Below, piece by piece: positions 1 through 12,470 of a stretch of DNA of 64,000 bases; within the stretch, counting starts at the first letter, position 1; the number at the start of each line of letters is the position of its first letter. A program made the translations under genes and the position numbers. The stretch is taken from positions 2,067,501 through 2,131,500 of the forward strand of contig JAODUP010000040.1 of assembly GCA_025642065.1 (NCBI GenBank), read 5' to 3'. This DNA is from Paralvinella palmiformis (Eukaryota > Annelida > Polychaeta > Terebellida > Alvinellidae). Under the pieces are notes generated by a model. The model did no database searches and was not told the DNA's origin. It saw only the letters and a list, made by a program, of their open reading frames with translations.

Positions 1-291
1 ATATTATAATTTGGATGGAGAAACTGCCAAAATCACAACCAGTAAACCGGAAGAGGGGAAATAACAACGTTAGAACAATAGGTGTATATTTCTGTGTAAC
101 ACAATAATGGTCAAAACAGAGGTCATTATCTCTACAGTCACAGTATAGTCTCAGGTTTTATAATAACTTAATTTAGTACACATTATATATATGATGGTGA
201 TAAAGATATTGTAATCGTAGAGTTATAATGTTGAAGATTAGAAGATTATTATAAGTTCTCCGCTATGACATATAGAGAAGAGCTAAGAGAT

Positions 292-425
292 TGTGTACTA
301 ACATGTAACCTGGGTTCAAACCCCAGCCGGGCTATGTTTAAAGGGTGTTTCATGTTTCACTTCGCCTAGTTACCTTTGTAGAATGCTAGCCCCATTTAGC
401 ATATACAGTGTACACAAAAGTGTCC
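292..425 (+). mobile_element. tRNA-headed SINE family A, 5'-truncated
   Basis: B box GGGTTCAAACCCC is followed by the family body in plus orientation (CATGTTTCACTTCGCC, then CCCCATTTAGCATA). It is the only clear plus-strand copy. Confidence 0.75.
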
Positions 426-540
426 AGAGAAAAATCAATGTTTCACATTACATTTAAGAAATATGTGAAATGAGTGAAAGAGTGAGTGAGTGAATGATTG
501 GGTGAGTGAGTGAACGGGCTGTTTGGGAAAATGTTGTTGC

Positions 541-709
541 TGTTTTTCGGCCACGTTTGCGTACACGGTATACTAAATGGGCTGAGCGACCTGAAACGGT
601 AATGCGGTGAAGTGAGAGATGAAACATCCTTCTGACTTAACCTGACCGGGATTTGAACCCAGGTGCTATATATCTGTGGTCACCTGCGCTTAGACCATGG
701 AGGCGTTCG
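541..709 (-). mobile_element. tRNA-headed SINE family A
   Basis: The body (GTATACTAAATGGGCTGAGCG on plus) is followed by the head, with B-box complement GGGATTTGAACCC and ACCATGGAGGCG at the end. Confidence 0.85.
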
Positions 710-2721
710 GATAACATCTGGAAGATGTGGTCCCAGAGCGATTCCTTAAAGGAAATAGTCACAAAATATATGTTTAATTCGAACTCTAATCTGGAAGTTT
801 GTAGTACAATGCTCTAGCTACTATACGTTAGAGGAGTGTCCTTCGTGAGTGTATACAGATTAAACAAGAAATACGTGAACCTAGTAATGTGAGGCATAAA
901 GATCGATGATTGGGCAGAAGTTGGTGACTTCGATCATTATTCGTCATCTTTCTTTAATTAGCCGCTGTATCTTAAAACACGTGATCTCGAGCTTTATTGT
1001 CTTCTGAGTTAAACTGGAGTACGCTAAATATAGCATCCACCTATTTTGGTAAATAATCACGAACCCATCACCAATAGTCTATTTGACAATCTCAGTTGTA
1101 CTTCTATGACTAAATCCCCATATAAAGTCCGTCTACATCGGTCTTTGTGAGAAGGTTCACCTAGAAAACTGACTACATCTATAATGCGTCAATAACCAAG
1201 TGAACCGGAAACGAAAACATTATAAAGGTTATAGGATATCAAGAGAGGTCACAAATTTATCTTTTAAATACTAGAATTTACAACGTCTGAGATTTGGGTA
1301 GTGTAAGATCATGGATCTTAATTATTTCACAATTGGCATTTTCCAGATCCGGACCATCATACGAAAATATTTATGACAAAAATTCTCACTGTGTATGTGA
1401 TGTACATGTACACGTACATCACAAACCAACATATAGTTACATACAGTGTTGTGCTGATTGGTATTTAGCACACCGAGATGAAAGGTAATAATAAATTAAT
1501 TAATATATAGTATTAATAATACTATTTAGGCCAATGTAAAATATATAACTAGGTGACATCAAATGTTATGACAATGGTCACAATTCTAAAATGATGTCTT
1601 ATTGACTGACATCATTGGATTTAGACCAATTTTAGGTCATTGTTCTTCTATAAGTATAATATTATTGATAATTATTAAATTCCTTAAATAAAACAACAAT
1701 TGTGATACTGAAAACTTTATTATTTGCACGTCACTATTTGTATGTGATCTAGGAAATAAATAGAGAAATACCAAAAATAAATACAAGTTCACGTGTAGAA
1801 ACAATTAGCAAATAGTATTTGAGCACGTGTAAGGAGGATACCCTCTGACACATATTTATTCACGTGTTTGGTCATTAATTTAATGGGTTAAAATTCGCCA
1901 TTCGTTCTACACATGAAGATGGCATGTAGTATAATAATAATAATAGTAATAATAATGTTGGTGTTGCTGTTTTGCACTTTTAAATATGGTATTAATAGCG
2001 CTGTTTAAAGCGGCCAGACTCCTATTGTGTATTACGAACTACAAGTATAACACATAACAAAACAACTCTACGCTGTTGCTTAGTTTTGTGTTTGTTCCAG
2101 TTATTGGTATATCATAATGTCGTGTTAATACGTGTTTTGTGACATTATGCTGTGTGTGTTTCTACATCAACCTTCTACACATGTTACTAGCAAAGTTAAT
2201 TATTGCAAGAAAATACTAGATAAATGGTAAATGTACAGCTAAAGTTCATAATAAGATATATAATAACGAAGAATATAGCTCATATGTCTATATATATATG
2301 TGTGTGTGTGTATATATACACACAATGAAATCACCAGAGTATTTTACATTTAAAGTACGATTGCTGAAAGTTTGTTTCCTCTGTAAGACATACGGTTCAT
2401 ATACATTCAGTTTATAAATTGTGCTCGGTTTATTGTTGATTTTAGGTAACAAACATAAATCTCGATCTCGATCAAAGGGGAAAACTAAGAAACAACAAAA
2501 CGCCATGTAAATAATATAATGCTTTATACAAAAACACCTTAAGTTTATTAAATTATCATCCGCTATTCTTCTGAGCTGCGTCTTCGACTTTGTTCTGATT
2601 TCAGCTAAAATTGGGAGTAAATCACATAAACATAGTACTCCTATGGTACTCAAAATGTCTTGACAAAACAATTGTATTGTATATTGTGAATCAGTCAGGG
2701 AGCTAGCGAGTCACTGACCGA

Positions 2722-2762
2722 ATGACTGACTGACTGACTGACTCACTCACTCACTCACTCAC
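2722..2762. repeat. (ACTG)n(ACTC)n microsatellite
   Basis: Tetranucleotide tract just downstream of the Ras-like gene's stop. Related GAGT/ACTC tracts are near 480-515 and 63095-63132. Confidence 0.95.
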
Positions 2763-2788
2763 CACGCACTTAGGTCATTCCCACTCAT

Positions 2789-3301
2789 TCATTGAAGAGT
2801 GTCACTCTTACTGCGATAGACTTTCCTCTTAAACACCCTTTTCACGTTGGGAAAAGGCAGTCGTCTACTCGAGGCCACCTTCTGCATATCCCTTTTGATG
2901 TTACGCAGTAAATAATCTACCACCTCACTGACGCCATCTGGCGAATCGGCTACGGATATTTCGAACTTGCGACAGTTCAGCCTTCTACAGAGTTGATCGG
3001 ATTCCTCTGTAGATATCGTCTTTCCCGTATAACACAGATCCATCTTATTGGCCACGATCAACATCGGGATGTTATCGCTGTACGCATGCTCGTTGTCGTC
3101 ATGGTGACGGCGATAGTATTGAACTACGGCGTGGTAAAAATCGAGCTTCGTAAAACTTCCTCTGTCTGTGATGGAATATAGAATGATCACTCCATCAGCC
3201 CATCTGACGTGGTTTTCAAGAACGACCTCTTCCTAAAACACATAAACATTTTATAACATCCTAATGATACCAATGTCTCCATGAAAGCCAAAAAATATTG
3301 G

Positions 3302-3349
<48 letters not shown>

Positions 3350-4431
3350 CTCATCATCCCACTCTTGGTTTATCTTAGAGGCATAGTGTAGATTCAGTTG
3401 TGTTGATTAGATATAATATAGTAATATAATACAGAAAAATCTTTCACGCACCAAATTCGCCACCAAACTTCTTCCGGTCAATTAATGTTTATTTACACTG
3501 ACAGTTTTCTAGAAACTTCTTGTTAGAATCGTAATGTTTGTCTAAGTTTATATGGAAAACTAGGATTCGGGAGAAATATTTCTCCTATGATGAGAAGGTT
3601 TTGAGAATTTGTTTCCAGTTAAAAAAAAGTATAAGGTCGCAGTGTATTAGGGCGATCCGAACTACGCGATCTAGGTCTGCTCACTTGACTCAAACAGTTC
3701 GTCAAAATGGCTCCCAAATGACTTCATGTTTTTGCCAGGAGGCCTTTCTTTGACAATATGTATTGTATTGAGATATCTTAACATTCTGGCATTATTCTTA
3801 ACAAAGTCGCATAACATAGTAATAGATCTATAAAGTAGCACACGTGGGCGTGTGTGTGTGTGTTAGCGGTGTGGAATAAGACAATGAATTCAAACGCTAG
3901 ATGATTCATCAGGGTACTGTTAGACATGTGTAATGTCTCACTAGTCCATCGAAAAATACACAATGTAGGTGTATGCTATGTATTGTATGTAATAGATTAG
4001 TTTGAATAGTGTAAATGCAAACATCTTATTTAATAATATAAGAGAGACCTGATAATAATATGTGATATACATACATCTGAAGAAATATCCATTATATCAA
4101 TTGTTATATCCTCTTTATCAATTATACTTCTGTGTGAATACAACGTCTCTGTATAATAATAAAAAATATTAGTAATAATAAAAAAGAAAATAATAATAAT
4201 AACAACAATTATATTTAGATATTTCGTCTAGTTATGATTGCTTATCTATAGATATTTGTGATCTTCCTTTACAAATGTAGAATGAAATAGCCTTAAATAT
4301 TTAACAAACCTTTACTGGCGTCATATTCACCAATAAATCGTTTAGTCACATAACGAACAGCGAAAGCTGGAAATAAGAAACATTCTGATATTATTATTAG
4401 TGATAGTGAGAGGTTTTAGAGGTTTAGAGTT

Positions 4432-4491
<60 letters not shown>

Positions 4492-4977
4492 TGTGTGTGT
4501 GTGTGTGTTTTAGGGTACATATAAAGAGGCAACAGGCACAAAGCATCAACATATCTAAACATCCTTCGAGACCTACCTCCATAAATCTAAATACAAATAC
4601 AACTATACATACATTAATCTAAAAATAAAATGTTCCATACCTCCACATATTGATAAATGTGTGCGTATACCTAAGCATGTGTCTGGTCTACTCATCAGCC
4701 TGTGGGAACCAGCTAATTCGCTTTTCGTACGCGACAAATATGTCACGCCCACAGGAAAGCGGCTACATGCAGGCTACGTACAAAAAGCAGAAGCACGTAA
4801 AAACATACCATTTGATACCACAGCTCACAACAAACACGTGCGTGTGGTTCAATGGTGACTTGCTACAGACATATCATAAACTATTTTGACACCACAATTT
4901 ACATTCAACAGTAATTTTCTGTGGTCCAAAAGAAACCTGTATATAAAGCATTTCGATACCTCAGATGCTGACCTCAG

Positions 4978-5023
<46 letters not shown>

Positions 5024-6252
5024 AATACTTGCATCAACACAGAAAGAATAAGTATTTCCTACTCCAGGCCTCAGTTTGATATTTTAAACAGAGAAATAAT
5101 GATGACCATTAACTAGAGTATAAACATCTACTATCCAAAGTGCCATATTATTGTTCCTAGATGGTTATTATATTACAAAAATAACATTGCTGTGGGTCCC
5201 ACTTAACGTTGTTGGAGAGGACTGGATCAACTAAACAAATCTCCTGTTGGCAGTTTATTTGCCTGCTACTGATAGCAGAAACCATAATCTTGTAGGATGT
5301 ACACCATCTGAAGTCAGTGGCATACTTGACGCTGAATAATTTCGCCACAGCCTGTATTTAAATGCTCGTTCAAGTGCCTATCGATCGCGCGAGCATTATG
5401 TGCGGTAGACAATGATAAGCATGTGACGTCATAAAGTTAATGGCCACACGTGTTTCTACTTGTAGGGGGTGCCACAAAAAAAATCTATTTCCTTATGGAC
5501 TTTGGAAAGTGGTACATCGCCACTAAGCCTTCATGATTACTAAAACATTAAATGTGATGGCAGAGTGGATAGAGCACTAAGGTGCAAACTTCCAGGTTAG
5601 AGTTCGAATCCCATTTAGATCAGTGTTTTGGGAATAATTTTCCTAAGCAGTAATGTCTCGGTCATATGTCCTAGCTATCACTATAACCGAGACTAAACAA
5701 ATTATTCACTCAGTTACTCACTCAATCAAACAATGATGATTGATTCTTGTCTAAAATTTCAATAGACCATATTCACTACTAGTGCGACATCTTGCGGCAG
5801 CCAGGCTAACTAGGCCTGTGATAGCCGGTGGCGCACTGAACAATGAATGGCGGCCTTTGTATAATGGCCAGTAGCTCAAAAGCAAAATTTGGATGAAGCA
5901 TATTTACGGGTGTATGTTTTATCTACTGTACACTGATATAGTGAATGATATGTTATACGGTAGATTTTTAATTACAATCCACAACAAAGCTCACGCAAAA
6001 TGTATTAGCTATCCAGAAAAGAGATTATTTGATCAAATGTTACTTTCTACAATATCCCCTAAAAGGCGGTTGACAAATCTTAAGTTGGCATGGGTCGGAA
6101 GATTTATACATGGGAATAATCTGGGAAATCTGATTTGGCTAGGGCTACAACCGTATGTGAAAGTTCATCATTTGTATAAGTTACTGGCTTAATAATATTT
6201 ACAATTATCTTTTAATAACTTTTGTATTATTTATTTAAGGTTTTTCCAAAAA

Positions 6253-6310
<58 letters not shown>

Positions 6311-6327
6311 ATATAAATATATATATA

Positions 6328-6399
<72 letters not shown>

Positions 6400-9370
6400 T
6401 TTTTATTTGGATTTGAAACAAAAACCATGTTTGTTATATAAACCAAATACAAAAAGAAAAATAATAAAAATCTATAATAAAATTCCAAATAACAATACCA
6501 ATACTTCTTATTATGAGGTGTACTTGCTCTTCTGTGAATAGGAGGGGGCGGGGATTTATTTGAAACAGTCAGTACCACATCGGAATAAAACGTGTTTCAT
6601 TGCCATGGGCTATATCATGAATTAAATAAGATTAAAAAGGGAACCAAATTAAATAATCTACATCTATCATTATACTTGGATCTATTGTTATACGTGGAAC
6701 TAGAAAAATGCGTAGATAATGTTCTAGGATGAGATTAGAGAGATGCGCCAATAATATTGTTTATTATGAATCCCGCTTAATTAAGCTGTACTTGCTAACC
6801 CTGAGGATGTTTCTAATGTTTAATTGGGGTGTAGTGTGTGTAAAAAAAACTTATCTTGAAGTTAAGTAGAGAAAGTCAACCATTTGGTGGACTGATAAAA
6901 CAACAACCTTCTGAAGGTACTTATGATTCACATAGACTAATGTTATATTTATTTTATGAGGACGCAGAAGATGAAAGATGAAGAAAAAGAGCAGTCGAAT
7001 ACCTACCCCCCCCCCCACCCCCGTGAAAACCACGTCGGATACAATGCCTCTCTCCAATAGCAAAGAGTTTAGTTATGGTTCAGTTCAGTGTAAAGACATA
7101 ACTCAACAAAGAAATAAAACAAATCTTTATAATGTGTTAAGAATTATCCCAAAAAAATATTGGCCAAGAGGCGTCAATACTAATTGATTACTCGTTTAAT
7201 AGATAGTTATTATCTATTTTTCCTTCACCTTTCTAACTCCGAGTGTATTATTTTAAATCGCTCTGACATTAGTCTGATTCATTTTTATGCCTTTAGCTAG
7301 TGCGGCTAAACGGTGAAGCATCTTAGAGATAAGATGAAGAAAATCTCTACAGCTACATCTAAACCTACGTGTTCTTGTGTTGTTTACAAGAAAGACTAAT
7401 TTGTTGTTTTAGTTTCTCCCTCACAAAACTCTCAAATCGTCGACTTTTTCCACGTTCGAAGTGGATAGCAGCCGGAAGTGTTGATGTCTGGATCGCTAGT
7501 TGGACGTCTGACTTGAGTCTTAGATAAAATTACTCAGTTATGCAATTTACTCACATACGTTATGTAGTTGGAGGATAACTTAACGCCGAAATATCTATGT
7601 TAGTATCTGTCAGATAGTTGGATTATATTAAAATTCATTGTTAATGAGATCGTTCAATTGTTTTTAGGATTTATTTCTTTTTTCTTACACATAACTTCCT
7701 CGTGGTGCAATCAGTAGCGCACTGCCTTCAAGGGCTCCAGATCGTGGGATGTAATCACAGTGTTGCTTGTGCATGTGGTATATTTCAGCCTTCACTAAGG
7801 GGTTTCCGTTTGATGATCTCATTTCCGACGTGATTAGCCTTTAGGTCACACGTCCCTTATGAGACTAACTCCTAGACTAAACAATACAATTGCTAACTTT
7901 ATGTGCCAAATATACGGATTACTCTCAGGTGCTCCGTTCTATTTTGATATTCCTGGTTGATTCTCTCGCCGTTTTTCGGAGGTTATTCACATTGGATCTG
8001 TTTACTTTGCTCTAACCAAGAAAGACCATTAACTGATGATGGGGGAGGTTTTTAGTTGGTTTTTATGAGAAACGATTACATAAAACGATAAGTCATAAAT
8101 GATGGCCATATCTTATAAGGCTTATAAGGATGGCTTATAAGGATTTTTAACGAGACATTATCCGATATAATAAAATAATTTATTATCTCTTTTTAATCAG
8201 TTGATTTGCATTTTTAGTCTACTGTATAGCGAAATGTCAAATGTTGTTGTTTTTACTATATGGTAAGCTGAATGCACCAAGACACCCATTGATGATAAAT
8301 AAGTGAAGGACGAAATACCCTTCATACAGAGTGAGCGCATGGAAGTAATGAAAAAGGTCAACTTCGCAGCTTGTGATGATATATTAAGTCTGTCGAGTTG
8401 TTAAATTTTGTTCTGCCAGGCGTTGATGATGAGGGGGAGTGGACAACCTCCAAAAATTACTTTGAGTTGGCCACCATTTGGCCAATTAATTATACAGTAA
8501 AATATGCACGCATGGTCGGTGTTGGCACGTAGAGAGTGCCGACGTTACGAACATATTGCGAGCAAAAATATACCAAAAGACACACATGGTGATGACGTCA
8601 GTACACAACTCTATATTCATGAGGATGGTTTATATGTATCTGAATTTGTGCGTATGCACAATTAAATTATCCACGCATTGTAATGTCTTTAAATTTAGCG
8701 TTTTATACAATTATAGTTATAAATGTATTACTGTAGATCGGCGAATGTTGGCGATCGTATTATGTTGGCTAATTTGGCGAATGGCAAAACATCGCCAATT
8801 TAAAACGACGCCAACATTTTTCGTTTTACAGTATAACACACAATCATCAATCTCGTAGAACCAAGAATTCGCCAAATTAAAAGTATATAAAAGACTAAAA
8901 TTAATGTCATCGACAATTCTAATAATGGATTTTATGTTTCGGAGTAGGCCTAAAGAAACCCTTTAACGAACTCAACCACCCACCATATCGCGAGCCGAGA
9001 AATTAATCTCAGAATTGCTCTACTAGAAATCCAATCTTTAATCGGAATCGAAACTATTTGACTGTCATAGAAAGTGTAATTATGATTTATGTTTCTTACA
9101 TAGACGAAGCTCTAAAGATTGTGTAAGAGAGAAGGTAAAAGCAACATTTATAAAACTTTTACTTTATTTACAGCCACAATCACGTTCCCTTGATTACCTC
9201 GATCATCGTCACTCTAGCCGTTTCTATATGCATCTTCAATATTTGTAAACTTCTTAATGACTTACACATCAAATAATTATACTTAAATACTCAGACTTAC
9301 CCGTCTTACCGACACCTTCACCACCGAGTAATAATATCTTTGGTCTAGTAAACTTCAATCTTTGACACAT
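2789..9370 (-). CDS. Ras-like small GTPase, RERG/RASL11-type (4 exons)
   Basis: I assembled four exons by splice sites and reading frame: 9370-9301, 4366-4310, 4148-4075 and 3232-2789 (stop included), giving 214 aa. Exon 1 starts at ATG and carries the P-loop GGEGVGKT (residues 16-23). Exon 2 encodes the block [13 protein letters not shown] typical of RERG/RASL proteins. Exon 3 holds the switch II position, which reads DISSD instead of DTAGQ. Exon 4 carries [18 protein letters not shown], the guanine-specificity motif NKMD and a degenerate G5 (EISVA). Donors are GTAAGT, GTTTGT and GTATGT, and every junction keeps frame. The C-terminus is basic ([13 protein letters not shown]) and lacks a CAAX box, as known for RERG and RASL11, so lipid anchoring is not expected. 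Family: small GTPases acting as signalling switches. The exact orthologue (RASL11, RERG or a lineage-specific member) is not settled. Confidence 0.9.
3305..3346. repeat. (TA)n microsatellite
   Basis: In intron 3 of the Ras-like gene. Other pure TA tracts of 25-55 bp are at 13885-13919, 16370-16422, 17555-17580, 21752-21781 and 54496-54520. Confidence 0.95.
4434..4508. repeat. Compound (CT)n(GT)n microsatellite
   Basis: About 53 bp of CT followed by about 22 bp of GT, about 70 bp upstream of exon 2 of the Ras-like gene. A similar compound tract is at 4978-5022. Confidence 0.98.
5553..5700 (+). mobile_element. tRNA-headed SINE family B
   Basis: The head GGCAGAGTGGATAGAGCAC with B box GAGTTCGAATCCC is followed by the tail CATATGTCCTAGCTATCACT and GAGACTAAAC, shared with copies at 7698 and 23295. 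It lies in intron 1 of the Ras-like gene. Confidence 0.75.
6260..6393. repeat. Long (TA)n microsatellite
   Basis: About 134 bp of almost pure TA, in intron 1 of the Ras-like gene. Confidence 0.98.
7698..7886 (+). mobile_element. tRNA-headed SINE family B-like copy
   Basis: The tRNA-like head CGTGGTGCAATCAGTAGCGC has a decayed B box. The tail ends with CCTAGACTAAACAATAC, like the copy at 5553. Confidence 0.6.
8729..8833. mobile_element. 105-bp foldback MITE with GCCAA-rich arms
   Basis: The ends TACTGTAGATCGGCGAATGT and its imperfect inverse (ending TTTTCGTTTTACAGTA) form inverted repeats, with further internal GTTGGCGA/TCGCCAA pairs. No ORF. Confidence 0.7.
8963..9015 (-). mobile_element. 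SINE-like family C fragment
   Basis: Only CAACCACCCACC and GAGCCGAGAAATTAATCT of the family remain. Confidence 0.5.
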
Positions 9371-10594
9371 TACTTCTTTAATGTATTATAAACATCACTA
9401 TGAGACAAGAAGACGGAGAAGATAAATAGGATCTGAAAAAGGTATTACATCGGTATAAAACATGTAAGTATACTTTATTGGATACATTAATGTAGATTGA
9501 GCTAAATGCTAGCCAATTTTATATGAATTTGTTAAGAAGCAATCATTTAATGACATGTAACGTGAAATAGAAAAAAAGGGAAATATTCTTGTAAACCAAT
9601 ACATTATGAATATTTACAACAGAATCACACATTAGTTAAACAGCCTCAAATAGTCATTATGATACACAGAACACATTTTCTGGGGTTCATAGCTAACAGA
9701 CAGGAATTGATGGAAACGGGAAATGGACATTTATCAGTGAGAAATATAGTTTTGTTACTTGATTTTGATGATCGTAAACGTGTGGTTATAGTATGAGCAT
9801 AGTTAGAAATTTGTATGGTTTTAACCTAAACCAATTACGACATACGAAGTGATTGATGGTGGTCGCCATCTTGCCAATGACACGTATTAGTCTTAAATGA
9901 AGTTGAACTCCAGTAAATAGCCTATCAAATGTTAGAACTATACAATATGTTGTCAGAAGTGGCTTCGATATAAAGAACAGTTTAAACGTCGTATTTCTGT
10001 TGACATTTAAACTTTGAAATGGTTTACGGATTAAAGTCGCCAGACCAAGATGAAGTGAAAAATAGTTGGAACAGTCTGATAACTACATATTGGCTACACA
10101 ACATCATTCGATGTTTACAGAAGCTCGGAACTCACAGATGAGTAAAGAAAAAAAGGGGGAAATCAAAATCAAAATTCGAGAAATATTACATATTTGTGAA
10201 GAGGAAACAAACTGAAAGTGAAAATATAAGGATTACATAGCTTAGCAAAATAATTCAATCACAATATGTCAGTATTATGCAAGGGATAAAGATTTAAAAA
10301 AATTGTGTGACTAAATAGTAACAGACATATATTATGCCGCCATCAGATGAAAGTTGTCTAGTCAGTCTCTGAATAAAACTATAGAATTGTGTCTAAACAA
10401 CAATGTCACAACCAATCTTCTACAAAAGATGACAGCTAGAGGATAACAGATGACAGGCAGCAGCTCCATAAATATATCAATAACTACGATGTAAAACAAC
10501 CAGGTCAAGTCTGAAGCACAGGAAAATATCAAGAACTGTCCATATTATGCAAAAGATCACAATATAGATAGCTGCTATGTCTTTGGTCAAACGT
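9371..10594. other. Intergenic DNA upstream of the Ras-like gene
   Basis: AT-rich. It probably contains the promoter and 5' UTR of the Ras-like gene, but no convincing element or second gene was seen. Confidence 0.5.
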
Positions 10595-10608
10595 GTGGAA
10601 AATGTAGA

Positions 10609-10793
10609 TGATGATTGATGTTTTAGGGCCACGTTTTGTGCACAAGGTAAGCTAAATGGGCCGAGCGACCTCCAAAGGTAATGAGACGAAGTGAAAGACG
10701 AAACAACCTTCAGATATGCCCACGCCGGGATTCGAACACGGGTGGTAGTGATCTGTGGTCCAACACGCTACCGCTAGACCACGGAGGCGCCCA
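10609..10793 (-). mobile_element. tRNA-headed SINE family A, full-length, with target-site duplication
   Basis: The minus strand starts GGCGCCTCCGTGGTCTAGCG (A-box region), with B box GTGTTCGAATCCC. The body covers the GGTCGCTCGGCCCATTTAGC segment and the end lies near GGCCCTAAAACATC. It is flanked by the 14-bp duplication gtggaaaatgtaga at 10595-10608 and 10794-10807. Confidence 0.92.
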
Positions 10794-11039
10794 GTGGAAA
10801 ATGTAGAAAAACTATTAATGTTATTGTTTTTGTCGCTTGGATTTTGTTTAAGCACACACGCTCGGATGACCAGTCTGGTGCTTTCATAGACGCACAATGA
10901 ATCGTAGTACGTTACAGATGATGTAGCGTGGTAAACAAAATCATTTTCGATGCTTCGAGTGAAGCTCAATATACCAGACTGGAGAAGGGTCACAGGTTGT
11001 AGGAAAAGTTTCCACTTCCTGAGAATACCAAAGGATATT

Positions 11040-11433
11040 TTATTTGTTTAAGTTTGTTGTGGTAGCAGAACGTTCACCACCTTTGCAAAGTACAGGAGAT
11101 GTTGAGGGTTCCCAAAAGTCACATGTAATGAATGGGATATCAATTATCAAGAGTATACAAAGACTAAAAGGCAATAATGCATTGCAGGGGAGAAAAACCT
11201 TTCCGAACATTAGTTCCCATACTATTAGCTACTTCTATTAAATTTGTTGCAAATAAAGAAATGTTTTGTAAGGTTCTTAAAACTCATTTATTTAAATTGG
11301 CTTATTTGTAATATCTATCAACCATGTTATTTATGTATAAAATGTTTGGTGTTGTGTTAGCCAGAACATTTTTAAATTCGGTTTTCACTATAAAGCGCCT
11401 TAGCTGATGGGTGATGGTTGGTACTGTATAAAA

Positions 11434-11488
<55 letters not shown>
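11040..11488 (+). mobile_element. L2/CR1-type LINE 3' end
   Basis: The 3' end contains a decayed C-terminal reading with the phrase ALADGWWLVLYKT, common at the 3' ends of L2-like LINEs, and ends in an (ATT)n tract from about 11434. The 5' limit is uncertain. Confidence 0.6.
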
Positions 11489-11639
11489 GTGAATGTGAAG
11501 TTTTAGGATGTATTTGAAGGCATGAGTGTGATAACGTGTAGACCGCATTGAATCGAAGGTCATTAAATCGAACCAATTAAATGCCCCAATCAGATATTTA
11601 TTATCCGATAAAAGTTCTGGAGATCTACACATATATTTA

Positions 11640-12470
11640 TTGAGATTAGGGTCTTGGATTGAATATCTTATTTCAATTAAGAGCGAAATAATGAACAAAA
11701 TGTACGGCTCCAAATTCTTCACTACACTGGACCCCAAATATTGTTACAAAAAGAAAAAAGTGTATTATTTGACTACATTCTTCATATCAAAAGGTAATCA
11801 CCGTTTACCACGTTTCTTATGTGGTCTAAAATGGCAGCTAGACGTCTTCAGTCTTATTGCAATCGTTGTAATGTTTGAGGATTTACAAGGCGTAGAAACT
11901 TATATAGATGGGATCCTTGTATATGTACATATGCTGGGACAGTAGATGGGCACGATGCTGGGCTGCCTGCTGTACTACAAAGATGCCGTGGAGTCGGGCT
12001 TCATCTAAATAAAGAACAAAGTTAATTCAAATGTTTGCAATTGAAGTTTGAAAATAGATTATCTTAAGATCCAGATAAACTGGGTGACATCATCGAGATG
12101 CCTATTTTAGAAATCTTGATGATGTGTCGATTTGAACTCACTTGGACCGTATCGTGATTTGTTCAATCAAGATGTTTGTCTCAACTAGGACGAGAGTGTA
12201 ACGCAGACTTTCATCGAGATAAAGAAAGATAGTGGCCAACAAGTGGACTTCCGCTTTGATGTCACCAAACCCGTAGTTGACGTCACGGTCGATTCGGCTT
12301 GCCCTAGCGGATGAGTTGTCCGAGAACGGGACACATAAGTGATCGAATACGCTTTATATTTGCCCAGAGACATTCAACAATACTGTACACAAAGTGTGAA
12401 AGAATTGCGAGGCGTCAAGATCAGTCTTGAACGCTTCCACCAGTATGTGCAAGGATAGGTAGTTATCGTA
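11640..12470 (+). mobile_element. Broken Gypsy/Ty3-type LTR retrotransposon pol relic (RT and RNase H)
   Basis: Conceptual translation in shifting frames shows reverse-transcriptase features: GSKFFTTLD near 11712, the active-site box degraded to YIDGILVY near 11900, then AVLQRCRGVGLHLNKEQ in another frame. Further on come an RNase H-like piece (VTKPVVDVTVDSA near 12260) and a final LERFHQYV (near 12430). Several frameshifts and stops separate these pieces. No LTRs, gag or integrase were seen. It is an old inactive copy. Confidence 0.7.

Larger units (their letters stand above)
1..2788. other. Repeat-bearing intergenic DNA
   Basis: Apart from two SINE family A copies and short microsatellites I see no gene. 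A 127-codon minus frame at 2288-2671 has no recognisable domain. Confidence 0.6.

Noticed and set aside
2288..2671. 127-codon minus-strand frame
   Set aside because: No recognisable domain, no splice context, and a composition like the surrounding AT-rich DNA.
5553..5620. Possible tRNA gene (A and B boxes)
   Set aside because: The cloverleaf is not complete and the sequence runs into a shared SINE tail. The same holds for the other tRNA-like heads.
5893..6192. 99-codon plus-strand frame
   Set aside because: Some coding-like text, but no recognised family and no second copy; it sits inside an intron of the Ras-like gene. Could be a transposon scrap.
6222..6578. Open frames on both strands made of Tyr-Ile repeats
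   Set aside because: They are translations of the (TA)n tract.
10652..10993. 113-codon minus-strand frame
   Set aside because: Its C-terminal half is SINE family A sequence.
11372..11737. Minus-strand 121-codon frame with a poly-Asn run
   Set aside because: The poly-Asn comes from the (ATT)n tail of a LINE; the rest has no domain.
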